The notes under the pieces: generated by a model
The model's database searches: none
Told to the model about the DNA's origin: nothing
Seen by the model: the letters and a program-made list of their open reading frames with translations, nothing else
From: Streptomyces sp. NBC_00443
GTDB taxonomy: Bacteria; Actinomycetota; Actinomycetes; Streptomycetales; Streptomycetaceae
Reading direction: 5' to 3'
DNA: 64,000 bases
NCBI RefSeq assembly: GCF_036014175.1
Contig: NZ_CP107917.1
Coordinates: forward strand, 5,766,001 to 5,830,000
Shown here: piece after piece, positions 49,557 to 58,498 of the stretch
Numbering within the stretch: the first letter of the stretch is position 1
How the letters are laid out: every line of letters starts with the position of its first letter
Made by a program: the position numbers and the translations under genes

Positions 49557-50839
49557 GCGGCCACCGCCTCCTCGCCGAAGGCATCGGATTCCCGGCCGAG
49601 ATCCCGGGCGTCGCGGCCGAGGGCCTCGGCGCGCAGCCGCGCGGCCCGGCGCAGGGCCGCCACCGCCGGGTCGTCCGGGTCGCCCGACTCGCCACGGGCC
49701 GCCGACAGGACGTCCTCGACCGTCGTCAGGCCGCCCAGCTCGGCCCGCACCGAACGACCCAGCGACGTCACCGCGCCGGCCGCGCGCGAGCGGGCGCGGC
49801 AGTGGAAGGCCAGCTCGCAGGCGGACAGGCACTCGGGCGCGTAGGCCGCCGGGACCGACTCGACGGCTGCCGTCAGGTCGGCCTCGGGCAGCTCGGGTGA
49901 GAAGCAGGTGCCGGCCGGGAGGGTGTCGGCGATGTCCTCGATGCGGGTGAGGCGGGCCAGCTGGCGGGAGGTCACCGCGCGCTGCTTGCGGACGTCGACG
50001 GCCGAGGCGGTGGGGAGGTTGGAGAAGTCCTTGGGGCAGACGAGCAGGATCCGGTGGCGCACGCGCGGGGCGGGGGCGCTGTCCGAGGCGCCCTGCCTCC
50101 GGGGCACGTCAGCCTCAGCCTCAGCCTCCGGCTCCGCGCCGAGACGGTCGGCGATCTGCTCGAGCGCCATCACGTAGACCGCCGCCTGCCGCGCGGCCGC
50201 GCCCACTTTCGACGGGTCCGCGGAACCGTCCAGCATCGGGAAGGACTTGATCTCCACGACCGTCCAGCTGCCGTCCGGGTGCACGACGACCGCGTCCGGC
50301 TCCAGGAAGGCGGGCGACCCGGCGACGTCCAGCGCGAGCATGGGGTGGTCGAGCAGCGTCCACTCGCCGCGTGTCTCGGTGGCCTCGCGCAGCGCCAGTG
50401 CCGTACGGGCCGTGCGGCCCTCGGGGCCGGACGCGACGAGCTCGGGCACCCGCGCGTGGGCGGGTGGTTCGGCGCCGCGGTCCAGCTTCTCGTGGACCAG
50501 GCGCAGCAGCTCCGCGCCGCCGTCCGCCTTGACCTTGGCCTCGAAGGCGTTGCCGCGTGTGAAGGCGAACTGTGACTGCCCGAAGACCGCCGGCGAGCCC
50601 AGTGCACCCGCCAGCGCGGCCTTGTTCACCCCGGCGCCGTCCAGGATCGCTCTGCGCTTGCAGCCGGGGTTGGCGGCGAGGGCGGCCAGGGCGCGTGCGT
50701 CCAGCGCCTTGGCCGGGACTTCGGGACCGCGCAGCTCAGCGAGCCGGTGCCGGAGCGCCGTCCCCCGCGTCCTGGGGAGAGGCACTCGGCTCGGCTCCGG
50801 ATCCGAACCGGGACTCGCGCTGCCGTGGAATTCGCTCAC
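49547..50839 (-). CDS. PD-(D/E)XK nuclease with Fe-S cysteines
   Basis: A 430-residue protein. The nuclease motif is EPDAVVVHPDGSWTVVEIKSF (cut here at its loop): Asp182, Glu196 and Lys198, the PD-(D/E)XK set of RecB/Cas4 enzymes. Cys60 (NPGCKRR) and the C-terminal PECLSACELAFHCR give one distant and three clustered Cys, as in Fe-S nucleases of the Cas4/AddB/Dna2 group. First gene of the module, followed by the unknown protein and the helicase. GTG 50839 is the usual-size start, with a weak ribosome site; a longer frame begins at 50917. It overlaps the 3' end of the PAP2 gene by 104 bases. Confidence 0.78.
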   Translation of the reverse strand: MSEFHGSASPGSDPEPSRVPLPRTRGTALRHRLAELRGPEVPAKALDARALAALAANPGCKRRAILDGAGVNKAALAGALGSPAVFGQSQFAFTRGNAFEAKVKADGGAELLRLVHEKLDRGAEPPAHARVPELVASGPEGRTARTALALREATETRGEWTLLDHPMLALDVAGSPAFLEPDAVVVHPDGSWTVVEIKSFPMLDGSADPSKVGAAARQAAVYVMALEQIADRLGAEPEAEAEADVPRRQGASDSAPAPRVRHRILLVCPKDFSNLPTASAVDVRKQRAVTSRQLARLTRIEDIADTLPAGTCFSPELPEADLTAAVESVPAAYAPECLSACELAFHCRARSRAAGAVTSLGRSVRAELGGLTTVEDVLSAARGESGDPDDPAVAALRRAARLRAEALGRDARDLGRESDAFGEEAVAACH

Positions 50840-51761
50840 CCGCGGAAGTCTGGCATCCGCCACTGACAATTGAGGAAGAAGCGTCGGCAGAGCCGCTCGT
50901 GACCGTGGCACCGACACGGCTCGGGACCCTGGCGCCGGCCCCCTTCGTGACCGTGCCGACGGAGGCCGTCGGGACCGGTGCGGCCACCGCCCCGAAGCGC
51001 GCCCGGACCCGGTCCGCTGTCCGTATGACGTACGGCGTCAGCAGCAGCCCGGCGCCCATGACGGCGGCGCCTGCCACCGCGTCGAGGAAGTAGTGGTTGG
51101 CGGTGCCCATCACCACGATCGTCGTGATCAGGGGGTAGGCGACGGCGGCGACCTTCGTGAGGCGCGTCCCGCCGTACCGCCACAGCATCACCCCGCACCA
51201 CAGCGCCCAGCCGACGTGCAGGCTCGGCATGGCCGCGTACTGGTTCGTCATGCCGCCGAGGCCCTTGGGCGCGCTCGCCTCGCCGCCCCACCAGCCGTAC
51301 GAGCTGTACTGCGCCATCGTGTCCACGAAGCCGTAGCTCCCGGCGAGCAGCCGGGGCGGGCAGGTGGGCAGCAGGGTGAAGCCGATCAGGCCTATGAAGG
51401 TCGACGTCATCAGCCAGGTGCGGGCCGCGCGGTAGTGCACGGTGCGGGACCTGAAGATCCAGACCAGCAGCACGGGCGTGACCAGGTAGTGCAGCGACGC
51501 GTACCAGAAGTCCGCCGGGACGCCGATCCAGGGCTCGGCGGTGAAGAGCCGGTTGAGCGGGTGCTCCGCGTTCAGGTACAGGGCCTTTTCGATGTCCAGG
51601 ATCGCCAGGCCGTGGTCGACGGCGTGCGAGACATCCCCCCGGGCGAGCAGTCGGCCCGCCGAGTAGCAGGCGTAGACCAGCAATATCAGCGGCAGCTCGG
51701 TCCACCAGCGCAGGCGGGTCCGCGGCGTCGCCTCCACGCCAGCTCTCTCGGCGTGTGGCAT
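50736..51761 (-). CDS. PAP2-family inositolphosphotransferase/phosphatase-like membrane protein
   Basis: A 341-residue protein with about six membrane segments and ribosome site GGGGGAGG. The catalytic His lies in AAMPSLHVGWALWCG and the second in NHYFLDAVAGA, the C2/C3 motifs of lipid phosphatases. The first conserved motif is degenerate, as in the PAP2_3/inositolphosphotransferase group that transfers phospho-inositol to lipids. The last 90 residues are a Thr/Ser/Ala/Pro tail that overlaps the nuclease gene by 104 bases, so either the tail or the nuclease start is doubtful. Confidence 0.78.
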   Translation of the reverse strand: MPHAERAGVEATPRTRLRWWTELPLILLVYACYSAGRLLARGDVSHAVDHGLAILDIEKALYLNAEHPLNRLFTAEPWIGVPADFWYASLHYLVTPVLLVWIFRSRTVHYRAARTWLMTSTFIGLIGFTLLPTCPPRLLAGSYGFVDTMAQYSSYGWWGGEASAPKGLGGMTNQYAAMPSLHVGWALWCGVMLWRYGGTRLTKVAAVAYPLITTIVVMGTANHYFLDAVAGAAVMGAGLLLTPYVIRTADRVRARFGAVAAPVPTASVGTVTKGAGARVPSRVGATVTSGSADASSSIVSGGCQTSAGERIPRQRESRFGSGAEPSASPQDAGDGAPAPAR

Positions 51762-51947
51762 CCGATCGCCTCCCCCTTCTTGTCAGCGCCCGGTTGACCG
51801 GTCGTACCACTTTACGGTGTATGCGTGAGCCCCCTTCAGGCGCCCCGGCCCTCAAGACGCAGAGATCGCCCACCGGGTTGCCCCGGCACAGCGTGCGCGA
51901 TGATGGATGGGTTCCGCTTCTCGTTTCTCCCGGGAAAGGCCCCGTTC

Positions 51948-52544
51948 ATGGCACCGCGCATCCTGCTCGCCCGGCACGGACAGACGGCGTGGTCCCTGTC
52001 CGGCAAGCACACGGGCAGGACCGACGTGCCGCTCCTGGAGGAGGGCCGCCAGGGCGCGAAGCTGCTCGGCGAACGCCTGCACGGGGCGCCGTACGACGGG
52101 CTGGCGGGGGTCGAGATCCGCACCAGCCCGCTGTCACGCGCGCGGGAGACGTGCGAACTCGCGGGCTTCGGGGAACGCGCGCGTGCCTGGGACACCCTCC
52201 AGGAGTGGGACTACGGCGCCTACGAGGGCATGACACCGGCGGACATCCAGGCCATCCGCCCCGGCTGGCTCATCTGGCGCGACGGAGTGCCCGAGGGCGA
52301 GACCCTGTCCGAGGTGACGGCCCGGGCCGACGAGGTGGTGGCATGGGCGCGCGAGGAGGACCGTGACGTGCTGGTCTTCGCGCACGGGCACATCCTGCGG
52401 TCCATAGGCGCGCGCTGGCTGGGCCTGCCGCTCGACTTCGCGGCCCGGATACGGCTCAACCCGACGTCGCTTTCAGTACTCGGGTGGGCTTACGGGGAGC
52501 CGGCGATCGAGAGCTGGAACGACTTGGGGCATCTCGCCGGATAG
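51948..52544 (+). CDS. Histidine phosphatase-family protein
   Basis: A 198-residue enzyme with the LLARHGQT catalytic RHG motif at 5-12, TSPLSRARET, LQEWDYGAYEGMTPADI and the second His in VLVFAHGHILRSIG. It is a phosphoglycerate-mutase-like phosphatase; substrates vary from sugar phosphates to nucleotides and cannot be told. ATG 51948 is chosen because it starts four residues before the RHG strand and is preceded by GGGAAAGG; a longer frame adds an unlikely Arg/Pro leader. Monocistronic. Confidence 0.85.
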   Translation: MAPRILLARHGQTAWSLSGKHTGRTDVPLLEEGRQGAKLLGERLHGAPYDGLAGVEIRTSPLSRARETCELAGFGERARAWDTLQEWDYGAYEGMTPADIQAIRPGWLIWRDGVPEGETLSEVTARADEVVAWAREEDRDVLVFAHGHILRSIGARWLGLPLDFAARIRLNPTSLSVLGWAYGEPAIESWNDLGHLAG

Positions 52545-52570
52545 CGCGCTCCCGGCGGTGTGGCCCGCGA

Positions 52571-54076
52571 TCACGCCGTGCGCGGCGCGCTCGCGTGGCG
52601 TTCCAGAAACGCCGACACCCCACGCGCCCTGCGGTGCGGCAGCAGCACCCGCGCCGTTCCCGCCAGCATCGTCTGCACGCGCGACGACTGCACCTGGTCC
52701 AAGAGGTCCAGGACGCGCATCCCGGCCGTCGCGGCCTCATCGGGACGGCCGCCGCGGGCCAGGTCGTCCGCGAGTTCCGCCGTGTAGAGGGCGATGTTGC
52801 GCGTGAAGTGCGGGTCCTGGAGCTGGGCCGCCCGCCCCGCGTGCCGCGCGGCCCGCTGCCAGTTGCCCAGCATCGACCAGCACTGCGCCTCCAGGATCTC
52901 CAGCTCGGCCTCTCCGTAGAAGCTCATCCACTCGGGGTCGGCGTCCGAGCGGCCCCGGTCGTAGAGGGCCTGCGCGCGGACGAGGGCCTGTTCGCAGCCT
53001 GTGCGGTCGGCGAGCCCCGCCCAGCCGCCGGCCTCGCGCAGCGCCAGCAGCGACATCAGGCGCGAGGAGCCCAGGGGCCGCGCGACGCGTTGCGCGGCCT
53101 GCGCCGCCCGCACGGCCTCCCTCGGCCGGCCCGCGTCCCGCGCGAGGAACGAGGTGTTGCAGAAGGCGTGCGCCTCCAGCGCCGCGTCGCCCGCCATCCG
53201 GGCGGTGGCCAACGCCTCCGCGTAGTGCGAGCGCGCGTCGTCGAACCGCCCCGAGTCGTGCGCCAGCCACCCCACCGAGATGGCCAGTTCACCGGCGCCC
53301 GAGTGGAGCCGCTCGCCGGTCGCCTGCCGGGTCGTACCGGCGTCGAGCAGTTCGTACGCGGCACGCAGCGGAGCGGCCGCGCGTCGGTAGAGGCCGTCGG
53401 CCCCGTGCCGGTCGTCGAGCAACCGGATGCGGCGTACGGCCTCCTCCAGCGCGTCCGCCTCGCGGCCCCCGACACGTCTGACGGGGCGTTCCGCGGCCGC
53501 GGCGTCGATGGGGAGCCCCAGGGGGCCCAGCGAGGCGGCGGCCATCGTGGCGCTCCCGCCGGTCATGAATGCGCGACGCAGCACGTCGCTCTCCTCGTGG
53601 ATCTCGTCGTTCTCGTGGTTCTGCTGTGCTCCGTATGCGGCGTACGCGGCGTACGGGTCCTGCGGGTCCTGCGGGTTCAGCGAGTCCTTCTGGTCATACG
53701 GCTCGTGGGCCCCCCACGTCTCACCCGTGGCGCACACCGGGCTCGTGATGTGCACGAGGGGCGCGTCCTCGTCGACGAGCGCCCGGCGTCCGCGTACGGA
53801 CGAGCGGGGCGCGAAGCCGAGGTCGGTGAGCGTGCGGCCGGGGAACATATGCAGGAACACCCGCTCGTATGCGTAGTTGGGGCAGCGGATCTCGCCTGCC
53901 TCGACCCGCCCGACGTAACGCGCGTCACAGCTGACCCGCTCGCCGATCTCGCGCGCGGCCCGTCGTACCGCCGCGGCGAACTCGGCCGGCGAGCGCTGTC
54001 CGCGCAACTGCCGGAACGCGAAATTCGGCCGTGGCGGCCTGGGGGACTGGGACGAGGTCAGCTCTGACGACGCCAT
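52571..54076 (-). CDS. Helix-turn-helix/TPR transcriptional regulator
   Basis: A 501-residue protein. Residues about 20-90 form an XRE-like helix-turn-helix (AAAVRRAAREIGERVSCDARYVGRVEAGEIRCP, in two helices). A low-complexity Tyr/Ala/Pro linker (NPQDPQDPYAAYAAYG) follows, then about eight helical hairpin repeats (about 200-480) of the tetratricopeptide type, for example GELAISVGWLAHDSGRFDDARSHYAEAL. Streptomyces uses such proteins as developmental or signal-dependent repressors (the NsdA type is similar in build). Alone, divergent from the small gene at 54369 and probably linked to it by the shared 292-base region. Confidence 0.78.
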   Translation of the reverse strand: MASSELTSSQSPRPPRPNFAFRQLRGQRSPAEFAAAVRRAAREIGERVSCDARYVGRVEAGEIRCPNYAYERVFLHMFPGRTLTDLGFAPRSSVRGRRALVDEDAPLVHITSPVCATGETWGAHEPYDQKDSLNPQDPQDPYAAYAAYGAQQNHENDEIHEESDVLRRAFMTGGSATMAAASLGPLGLPIDAAAAERPVRRVGGREADALEEAVRRIRLLDDRHGADGLYRRAAAPLRAAYELLDAGTTRQATGERLHSGAGELAISVGWLAHDSGRFDDARSHYAEALATARMAGDAALEAHAFCNTSFLARDAGRPREAVRAAQAAQRVARPLGSSRLMSLLALREAGGWAGLADRTGCEQALVRAQALYDRGRSDADPEWMSFYGEAELEILEAQCWSMLGNWQRAARHAGRAAQLQDPHFTRNIALYTAELADDLARGGRPDEAATAGMRVLDLLDQVQSSRVQTMLAGTARVLLPHRRARGVSAFLERHASAPRTA

Positions 54077-54368
54077 GGCCGGGTCCTCTCGTGCGAACCG
54101 TCGAACCATGCCGGAATCGAGGCGAGTTGAACGGAATTTCCGTACCGGGTATCTGTGCCGAATATCCGTGTGGTGCCCTTGCTTCCAGCGGGCATGAACG
54201 TACCTGCTGTAGCGGAGCCACCACGCAGTGTTTAGCTACAAAACGGATATCTCATGCAGGATCTGCCATGAACTGCCATCCTTTGCGGCGGACTTCCGCC
54301 GTAGCCGTTGACGCCGTGCCGCGTTGAACTCTTCGGACTGCAAAAGGGGTTCCGTGGTGGAGGTCGGG
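54077..54368. other. Divergent noncoding region
   Basis: 292 bases without a recognisable gene, holding the promoters of the TPR regulator and the small gene at 54369. It is A+T-richer than average. No clear inverted repeat was recognised. Confidence 0.5.
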
Positions 54369-54809
54369 ATGGAGACCAGCCAGAGCATCGCTCCGCATAC
54401 GCCGTCGACGACGGTGGGGCACGCGCCGACCGCACAGTGCAGCGAGCCGCCGGAGGCGGGCTGCGACGTTGTCACGGTTCCGGCGCGGCAGGGCCTGGAG
54501 GCGGTCGACATCCTGCGGCGGGGCGCGACCGGGGAAGCCGTGGGCCCGGTCCTGCACGACGACGACTGCGACACGCTGGGCTTCGTGGTCCCGCCGGGCA
54601 CAGCGGCCGCCTGGGACGTGCCCGGCAGCACCTGTACGGAGACCGACGGCCGCGGGATGAGCCTGAACCTGAACCCCGAGCCGCCCGTCGAGGGCTCGGA
54701 CTGGCTCCTGCCGCCCGGGGACGCCGACCTGGCGACGGATCCCGCGGTGCTGCGGAAGGCGCTGGGGGAGGCCGCGCGGTTGATCGAGGCGGCCGACAAC
54801 TGCAGCTGA
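54369..54809 (+). CDS. Hypothetical acidic protein beside the TPR regulator
   Basis: A 146-residue protein with ribosome site GGAGG before ATG 54369. It is acidic and Pro/Gly-rich and has no signal peptide or membrane segment. Conserved-looking blocks are LGFVVPPGTAAAWDVPGSTC and WLLPPGDADLATDPAVLRKAL. Several Cys residues (39, 47, 82 and the last residues) could bind metal or form disulfides. I do not recognise it. Divergent from the regulator at 52571, of which it may be a target or partner. Confidence 0.55.
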   Translation: METSQSIAPHTPSTTVGHAPTAQCSEPPEAGCDVVTVPARQGLEAVDILRRGATGEAVGPVLHDDDCDTLGFVVPPGTAAAWDVPGSTCTETDGRGMSLNLNPEPPVEGSDWLLPPGDADLATDPAVLRKALGEAARLIEAADNCS

Positions 54810-54855
54810 CGCCGCTGCCCGGGCGGCACCGCCGCCCACTTGCGACAATGACCCC

Positions 54856-55725
54856 ATGAGGAAGCCCAGGAAAGCCCGGCGCCGGTCGGCCGCAGCCGAT
54901 GCCGTCGTCGAACAGGTCGACGGAGGGATCGCCGAGCTGATACCCGACCCGGACCGCGCCCGGGCCTGGACGCTCCTCATCGACGGCGCTCCGCAGTCGC
55001 ACGTCGATCTCGACGACCCCGCCCACCTCTCCTTCGCGTACCAGCGCCGCTTCGGGCACGTCATCGACCTCGTGGCCCCACCCGGCAAACCCGTGCAGGC
55101 CGTGCACCTCGGCGGCGGGGCCCTCACGCTCGCCCGCTATGTCGCCGCCACCCGCCCCCGCTCCACCCAGCAGGTCGTCGAGCGGGACGGAGCTCTCGTC
55201 CAACTGGTCAGGCGGGAGCTGCCGTTGGACCCGAACGCGCGGATCCGGGTGCGGTCGGCGGACGCCCGGGACGGGCTCGCCAAGGTGCCCGACGGATGGG
55301 CCGACCTCGTCATCGCCGACGTGTTCAGCGGGGCCCGCACCCCCGCCCACCTGACCTCGACGGAGTTCCTCGACGACGTACGCAGGGTCCTCGGACCCGG
55401 CGGCGTCTACACCGCCAACCTCGCCGACGGGCCGCCGCTCGCGCATCTGCGCGGCCAGATCGCCACCGCCGCCGCCCGGTTCGCCGAGTGCGCGCTGGTC
55501 GCCGACCCGACGGTGCTGCGGGGCAAACGCTTCGGCAACGCGGTTCTCGTCGCCGCAGACCGGCCCCTCCCGATCGCCGAACTGACCCGCCTCGCCGCCT
55601 CCGACCCGCACCCGGGCCGGGTCGAACACGGCAGGTCCCTCACCGACTTCACCGGCGGCGCCGCAGCCGTCACCGACGCGGCGGCGGTCGCCTCACCGGC
55701 GCCGCCGGCCTCCGTCTTCAGGTGA
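54856..55725 (+). CDS. Spermidine-synthase-like methyltransferase-fold protein
   Basis: A 289-residue cytosolic protein with the spermidine synthase fold: WTLLIDGAPQSHVDLDDP, VQAVHLGGGALTLARYVAATRP (cofactor loop), RIRVRSADARDGLAKVPDGWADLVIADVFSG (in two pieces), and GGVYTANLADGPPL. The gatekeeping and catalytic aspartates of true spermidine synthases are only partly kept (IADVFSG), and there is no N-terminal MFS part. Activity on polyamines is unproven; it is one of the spermidine-synthase-like proteins common in actinobacteria. Short gap from the upstream gene (46 bases) suggests co-transcription. Confidence 0.78.
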   Translation: MRKPRKARRRSAAADAVVEQVDGGIAELIPDPDRARAWTLLIDGAPQSHVDLDDPAHLSFAYQRRFGHVIDLVAPPGKPVQAVHLGGGALTLARYVAATRPRSTQQVVERDGALVQLVRRELPLDPNARIRVRSADARDGLAKVPDGWADLVIADVFSGARTPAHLTSTEFLDDVRRVLGPGGVYTANLADGPPLAHLRGQIATAAARFAECALVADPTVLRGKRFGNAVLVAADRPLPIAELTRLAASDPHPGRVEHGRSLTDFTGGAAAVTDAAAVASPAPPASVFR

Positions 55726-55747
55726 TTCGGCGCCGGCGCAGGGGCGG

Positions 55748-56269
55748 TCAGTACGTTCCGATCTCCACCCGCGGCGGCCCGTCGTGCCAGGTGCAGAACA
55801 CCGACACCCGGTCCGCGCCGGAGCCGAACTCGACCCGGATCCACGTCTCCGTCTTCCACACCTGCATCGACCAGCCCGCACCCGGGGTGGCCGAGACGAG
55901 GGTCGCGGAGGTCTCGCCGATGTCGAAGACCGCGCGGCCGCCGTCCGTGTCGTAGCTCTTGACCTGGCCGGACGTGGTGGGGGAGGGGCCGCTGCTCTTC
56001 GGCGGTGTCTTCGACGGGGCCGGCGTGCGAGGCGTCCCGGTCGGCTTCGGCGAGGGACTGGAGGGAGTCTTCGAGGGGGTCGGCCGGTTCGTGGACGACG
56101 CCAGCGGCTTCGACTCCTGGGTCGTCCCGTCCGCCGCCGTGATGGGCAGGGCGCGCGGCCGGTCGTACACCGTGCCGGCCATCACCGTGTGGACGCCCCA
56201 CCACGACAGCGTGACCGCCGCGCCCGTGGCGAGCGACCAAGCCAGTACGTGTACGAGTCCTCTGCGCAT
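55748..56269 (-). CDS. Membrane-anchored protein with a Ser/Thr/Pro stalk
   Basis: A 173-residue protein: N-terminal membrane anchor or signal (about 6-30, HVLAWSLATGAAVTLSWWGVH split at its end), a Ser/Thr/Pro/Lys stalk (about 50-105) and a small C-terminal beta domain (VFDIGETSATLVSATP, GWSMQVWKTETWIRVEF, VSVFCTWHDGPP). Convergent with the spermidine-synthase-like gene. Its upstream region is shared with the response regulator. No known family recognised. Confidence 0.68.
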   Translation of the reverse strand: MRRGLVHVLAWSLATGAAVTLSWWGVHTVMAGTVYDRPRALPITAADGTTQESKPLASSTNRPTPSKTPSSPSPKPTGTPRTPAPSKTPPKSSGPSPTTSGQVKSYDTDGGRAVFDIGETSATLVSATPGAGWSMQVWKTETWIRVEFGSGADRVSVFCTWHDGPPRVEIGTY

Positions 56270-56408
56270 CGCGGGCCATACTGCCTCACGCGTCCCGGAC
56301 GTGTCGCGCGGTTGCCACACGGGCGCCCCTGGACGCCGAGTTGTCCACAGGGGGCGAGTTGTCCACAGGCCCGGACCGGGCTCGGCCGCATGGCGTACGG
56401 TGCGGCGC

Positions 56409-57098
56409 ATGGCAAGTGTGCTCGTGGTCGAGGACGACCAGTTCGTACGCTCGGCGCTGATCCGGCACCTGACCGACGCCACCCACACGGTGCGCAGCGT
56501 CGGCACGGCACTGGAGGCGCTGCGCGAGGTCGCCCATTTCCGTTTCGACGTGGTCATCCTGGACCTCGGTCTGCCTGATCTGGACGGCTCCGAGGCCCTG
56601 AAGATGCTGCGCGGCATCACGGACGTACCTGTGATCATCGCCACCGCCCGGGACGACGAAGCGGAGATCGTCCGGCTGCTGAACGCGGGCGCGGACGACT
56701 ATCTGACCAAGCCGTTCTCGGTGGAGCACCTGTCGGCCCGGATGTCCGCGGTCCTGCGCCGGGCCCGGGCGAGCGGCGGCGAGGCGGCCCCCTCCAGCGT
56801 GCTGCGGGTAGGCGGCCTGACCGTCGACCCGCTGCGCCGCCAGGCCGAGTTGGACGGCGCGAGCCTCGACCTCACCCGCCGCGAGTTCGACCTGCTCGCC
56901 TTCCTGGCCGGACGGCCCGGGGTGGTCGTCCCGCGCAAGGAACTGCTCGCCGAGGTGTGGCAGCAGTCGTACGGCGACGACCAGACCATCGACGTCCATC
57001 TGTCCTGGCTGCGCCGCAAACTGGGCGAAACAGCCGCCAGCCCGCGCTATCTGCACACCCTGCGGGGCGTCGGCGTGAAGCTGGAGCCGCCGCGATGA
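56409..57098 (+). CDS. OmpR-family response regulator
   Basis: A 229-residue protein. The receiver domain (1-115) has VLVVEDDQ (acidic pocket), the phospho-acceptor Asp in VVILDLGLPDLDG near residue 51, and Lys in YLTKPFS. The winged-helix output domain (about 130-228) is of the OmpR/PhoB type (LDLTRREFDLLAFLAGRPG, DDQTIDVHLSWLRRKLG, YLHTLRGVGVKLEPP). The histidine kinase gene overlaps its stop as ATGA. Nothing in the window proves its targets; the chitinase gene directly downstream and TAAG-type repeats between are suggestive. Confidence 0.87.
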   Translation: MASVLVVEDDQFVRSALIRHLTDATHTVRSVGTALEALREVAHFRFDVVILDLGLPDLDGSEALKMLRGITDVPVIIATARDDEAEIVRLLNAGADDYLTKPFSVEHLSARMSAVLRRARASGGEAAPSSVLRVGGLTVDPLRRQAELDGASLDLTRREFDLLAFLAGRPGVVVPRKELLAEVWQQSYGDDQTIDVHLSWLRRKLGETAASPRYLHTLRGVGVKLEPPR

Positions 57099-58498
57099 GA
57101 TGGGCACTGGTCAAGGTCTGCCTGGCGGTCACCGTCATGGTCGTGGTCGCCTTCGCCGTCCCGCTCGGCCTGGTCATCAGGGAGATGGCCCGCGACCGCG
57201 CCTTCTCCAACGCCGAGCGCGAGGCCGCCGCCGTCGCCCCGGCGCTGTCCATCACCACCGACCGGGACCAGCTGGAGCGGGTCGTCGCCTCGGCCGGGTC
57301 GGACGCGGGCATGGCCGTGCACATACCGGCCTCCGGCGACGCGCCCGCCGTCGACCTCGGCCGGCAGCGCGCCGCCGCCGCCGACATCGCGACCGTACGA
57401 CGGCTGGGCCGCGCCTCGACCACCGAGGTCCCGGGCGGGTCCACGCTGCTCCAGCCGGTCGCGCTGAGCACCGGAGAGATCGCCGTAGTCGAGGTGTACG
57501 TCCCCGAGGCGGAGGTCACCAACGGCCTCACCACGGCCTGGGCGGTGCTCGCCGGGGTCGGCCTCGCCCTGATCGTCGGGTCGGTCGCGGTCGCCGACCG
57601 GCTCGGCGTACGGATGGTGCGGCCCGCGCAGCGCCTGGTCGAGGGCGCGCACGAGCTGGGGGAGGGGAAGCTGGGTGCCCGGGTGCCCGAGGAAGGGCCG
57701 AACGAACTGCGGCTGGCGGCCGTCGCGTTCAACTCGATGGCCGACCAGGTCGTACAACTCCTCGCGAACGAGCGTGAGCTGGCGGCCGACCTGTCCCATC
57801 GCCTGCGGACGCCGCTGACGGTGCTGCGGCTGAACGCGGCCTCGCTCGGGGACGGTCCGGCCGCCGAGCAGACCAGGGCCGCCGTCGCCCAGCTGGAGCG
57901 CGAGGTCGACACGATCATCCGTACGGCCCGGGAGGCCAAGCCGCAGACGGTGGCGGCGGGTCCGGGCGCCGGGTGCGACGCGGCCGAGGTGGTGCGCGAG
58001 CGCATGACGTTCTGGTCGGCGCTGGCGGAGGACGAGGGCCGCAAGGTGCGGGTGGCCGGCGTGGACCGGCCGGTGCGGATACCCGTGGCCCGCGCTGATC
58101 TGGCGGCCGCGCTGGACGCCCTGCTCGGCAACGTCTTCCGGCATACCGCCGAGGGCACGGCGTTCGCGGTCGACGTGCACAACGGCGAGGACGCGGTGAT
58201 CGTGCTCGTCTCGGACGCCGGACCCGGCATATCCGACCCCGAGGCGGCGATGGCGCGCGGGCGCGGCTCGGGCAGCGCCGGGTCGACCGGGCTCGGGCTG
58301 GACATCGTGCGACAGCTCGCGGAGTCGACGGGCGGGGACATACGGATCGGCTCGTCGGTGCTCGGCGGGACCGAGGTGCGGATCTGGATCCAGCTGGACG
58401 CGCGGGCGCCGGTGCGCAGGGGGCACCGGGGTTCGGTTCGCCGTCGCCGGCCGGGCAGATTGGTCTCGACCTTTAACCGCCCCCGATCCCTTCCTTAA
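57095..58498 (+). CDS. Sensor histidine kinase
   Basis: A 467-residue membrane kinase. Two membrane segments (about 7-27 and 148-168) flank an extracytosolic sensor domain of about 120 residues. A HAMP-like linker (MVRPAQRLVEGAHELGEG) precedes the dimerisation domain with the phospho-accepting His in ELAADLSHRLRTPLTVLR, and the ATPase domain has the N box (ALDALLGNVFRHT), VSDAGPGIS and SAGSTGLGLDIV. It pairs with the response regulator it overlaps. The C-terminal 40 residues are Arg-rich and unlike the family. A DasR-like site lies in its last codons. Confidence 0.86.
   Translation: MRWALVKVCLAVTVMVVVAFAVPLGLVIREMARDRAFSNAEREAAAVAPALSITTDRDQLERVVASAGSDAGMAVHIPASGDAPAVDLGRQRAAAADIATVRRLGRASTTEVPGGSTLLQPVALSTGEIAVVEVYVPEAEVTNGLTTAWAVLAGVGLALIVGSVAVADRLGVRMVRPAQRLVEGAHELGEGKLGARVPEEGPNELRLAAVAFNSMADQVVQLLANERELAADLSHRLRTPLTVLRLNAASLGDGPAAEQTRAAVAQLEREVDTIIRTAREAKPQTVAAGPGAGCDAAEVVRERMTFWSALAEDEGRKVRVAGVDRPVRIPVARADLAAALDALLGNVFRHTAEGTAFAVDVHNGEDAVIVLVSDAGPGISDPEAAMARGRGSGSAGSTGLGLDIVRQLAESTGGDIRIGSSVLGGTEVRIWIQLDARAPVRRGHRGSVRRRRPGRLVSTFNRPRSLP
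58460..58472. promoter_or_regulatory. DasR-like site before the chitinase gene
   Basis: TTGGTCTCGACCT contains GGTCTCGACC (58462-58471), one base different from the dre core GGTCTAGACC found at the LPMO gene. It lies inside the end of the kinase gene, 134 bases before the chitinase start. Confidence 0.45.
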
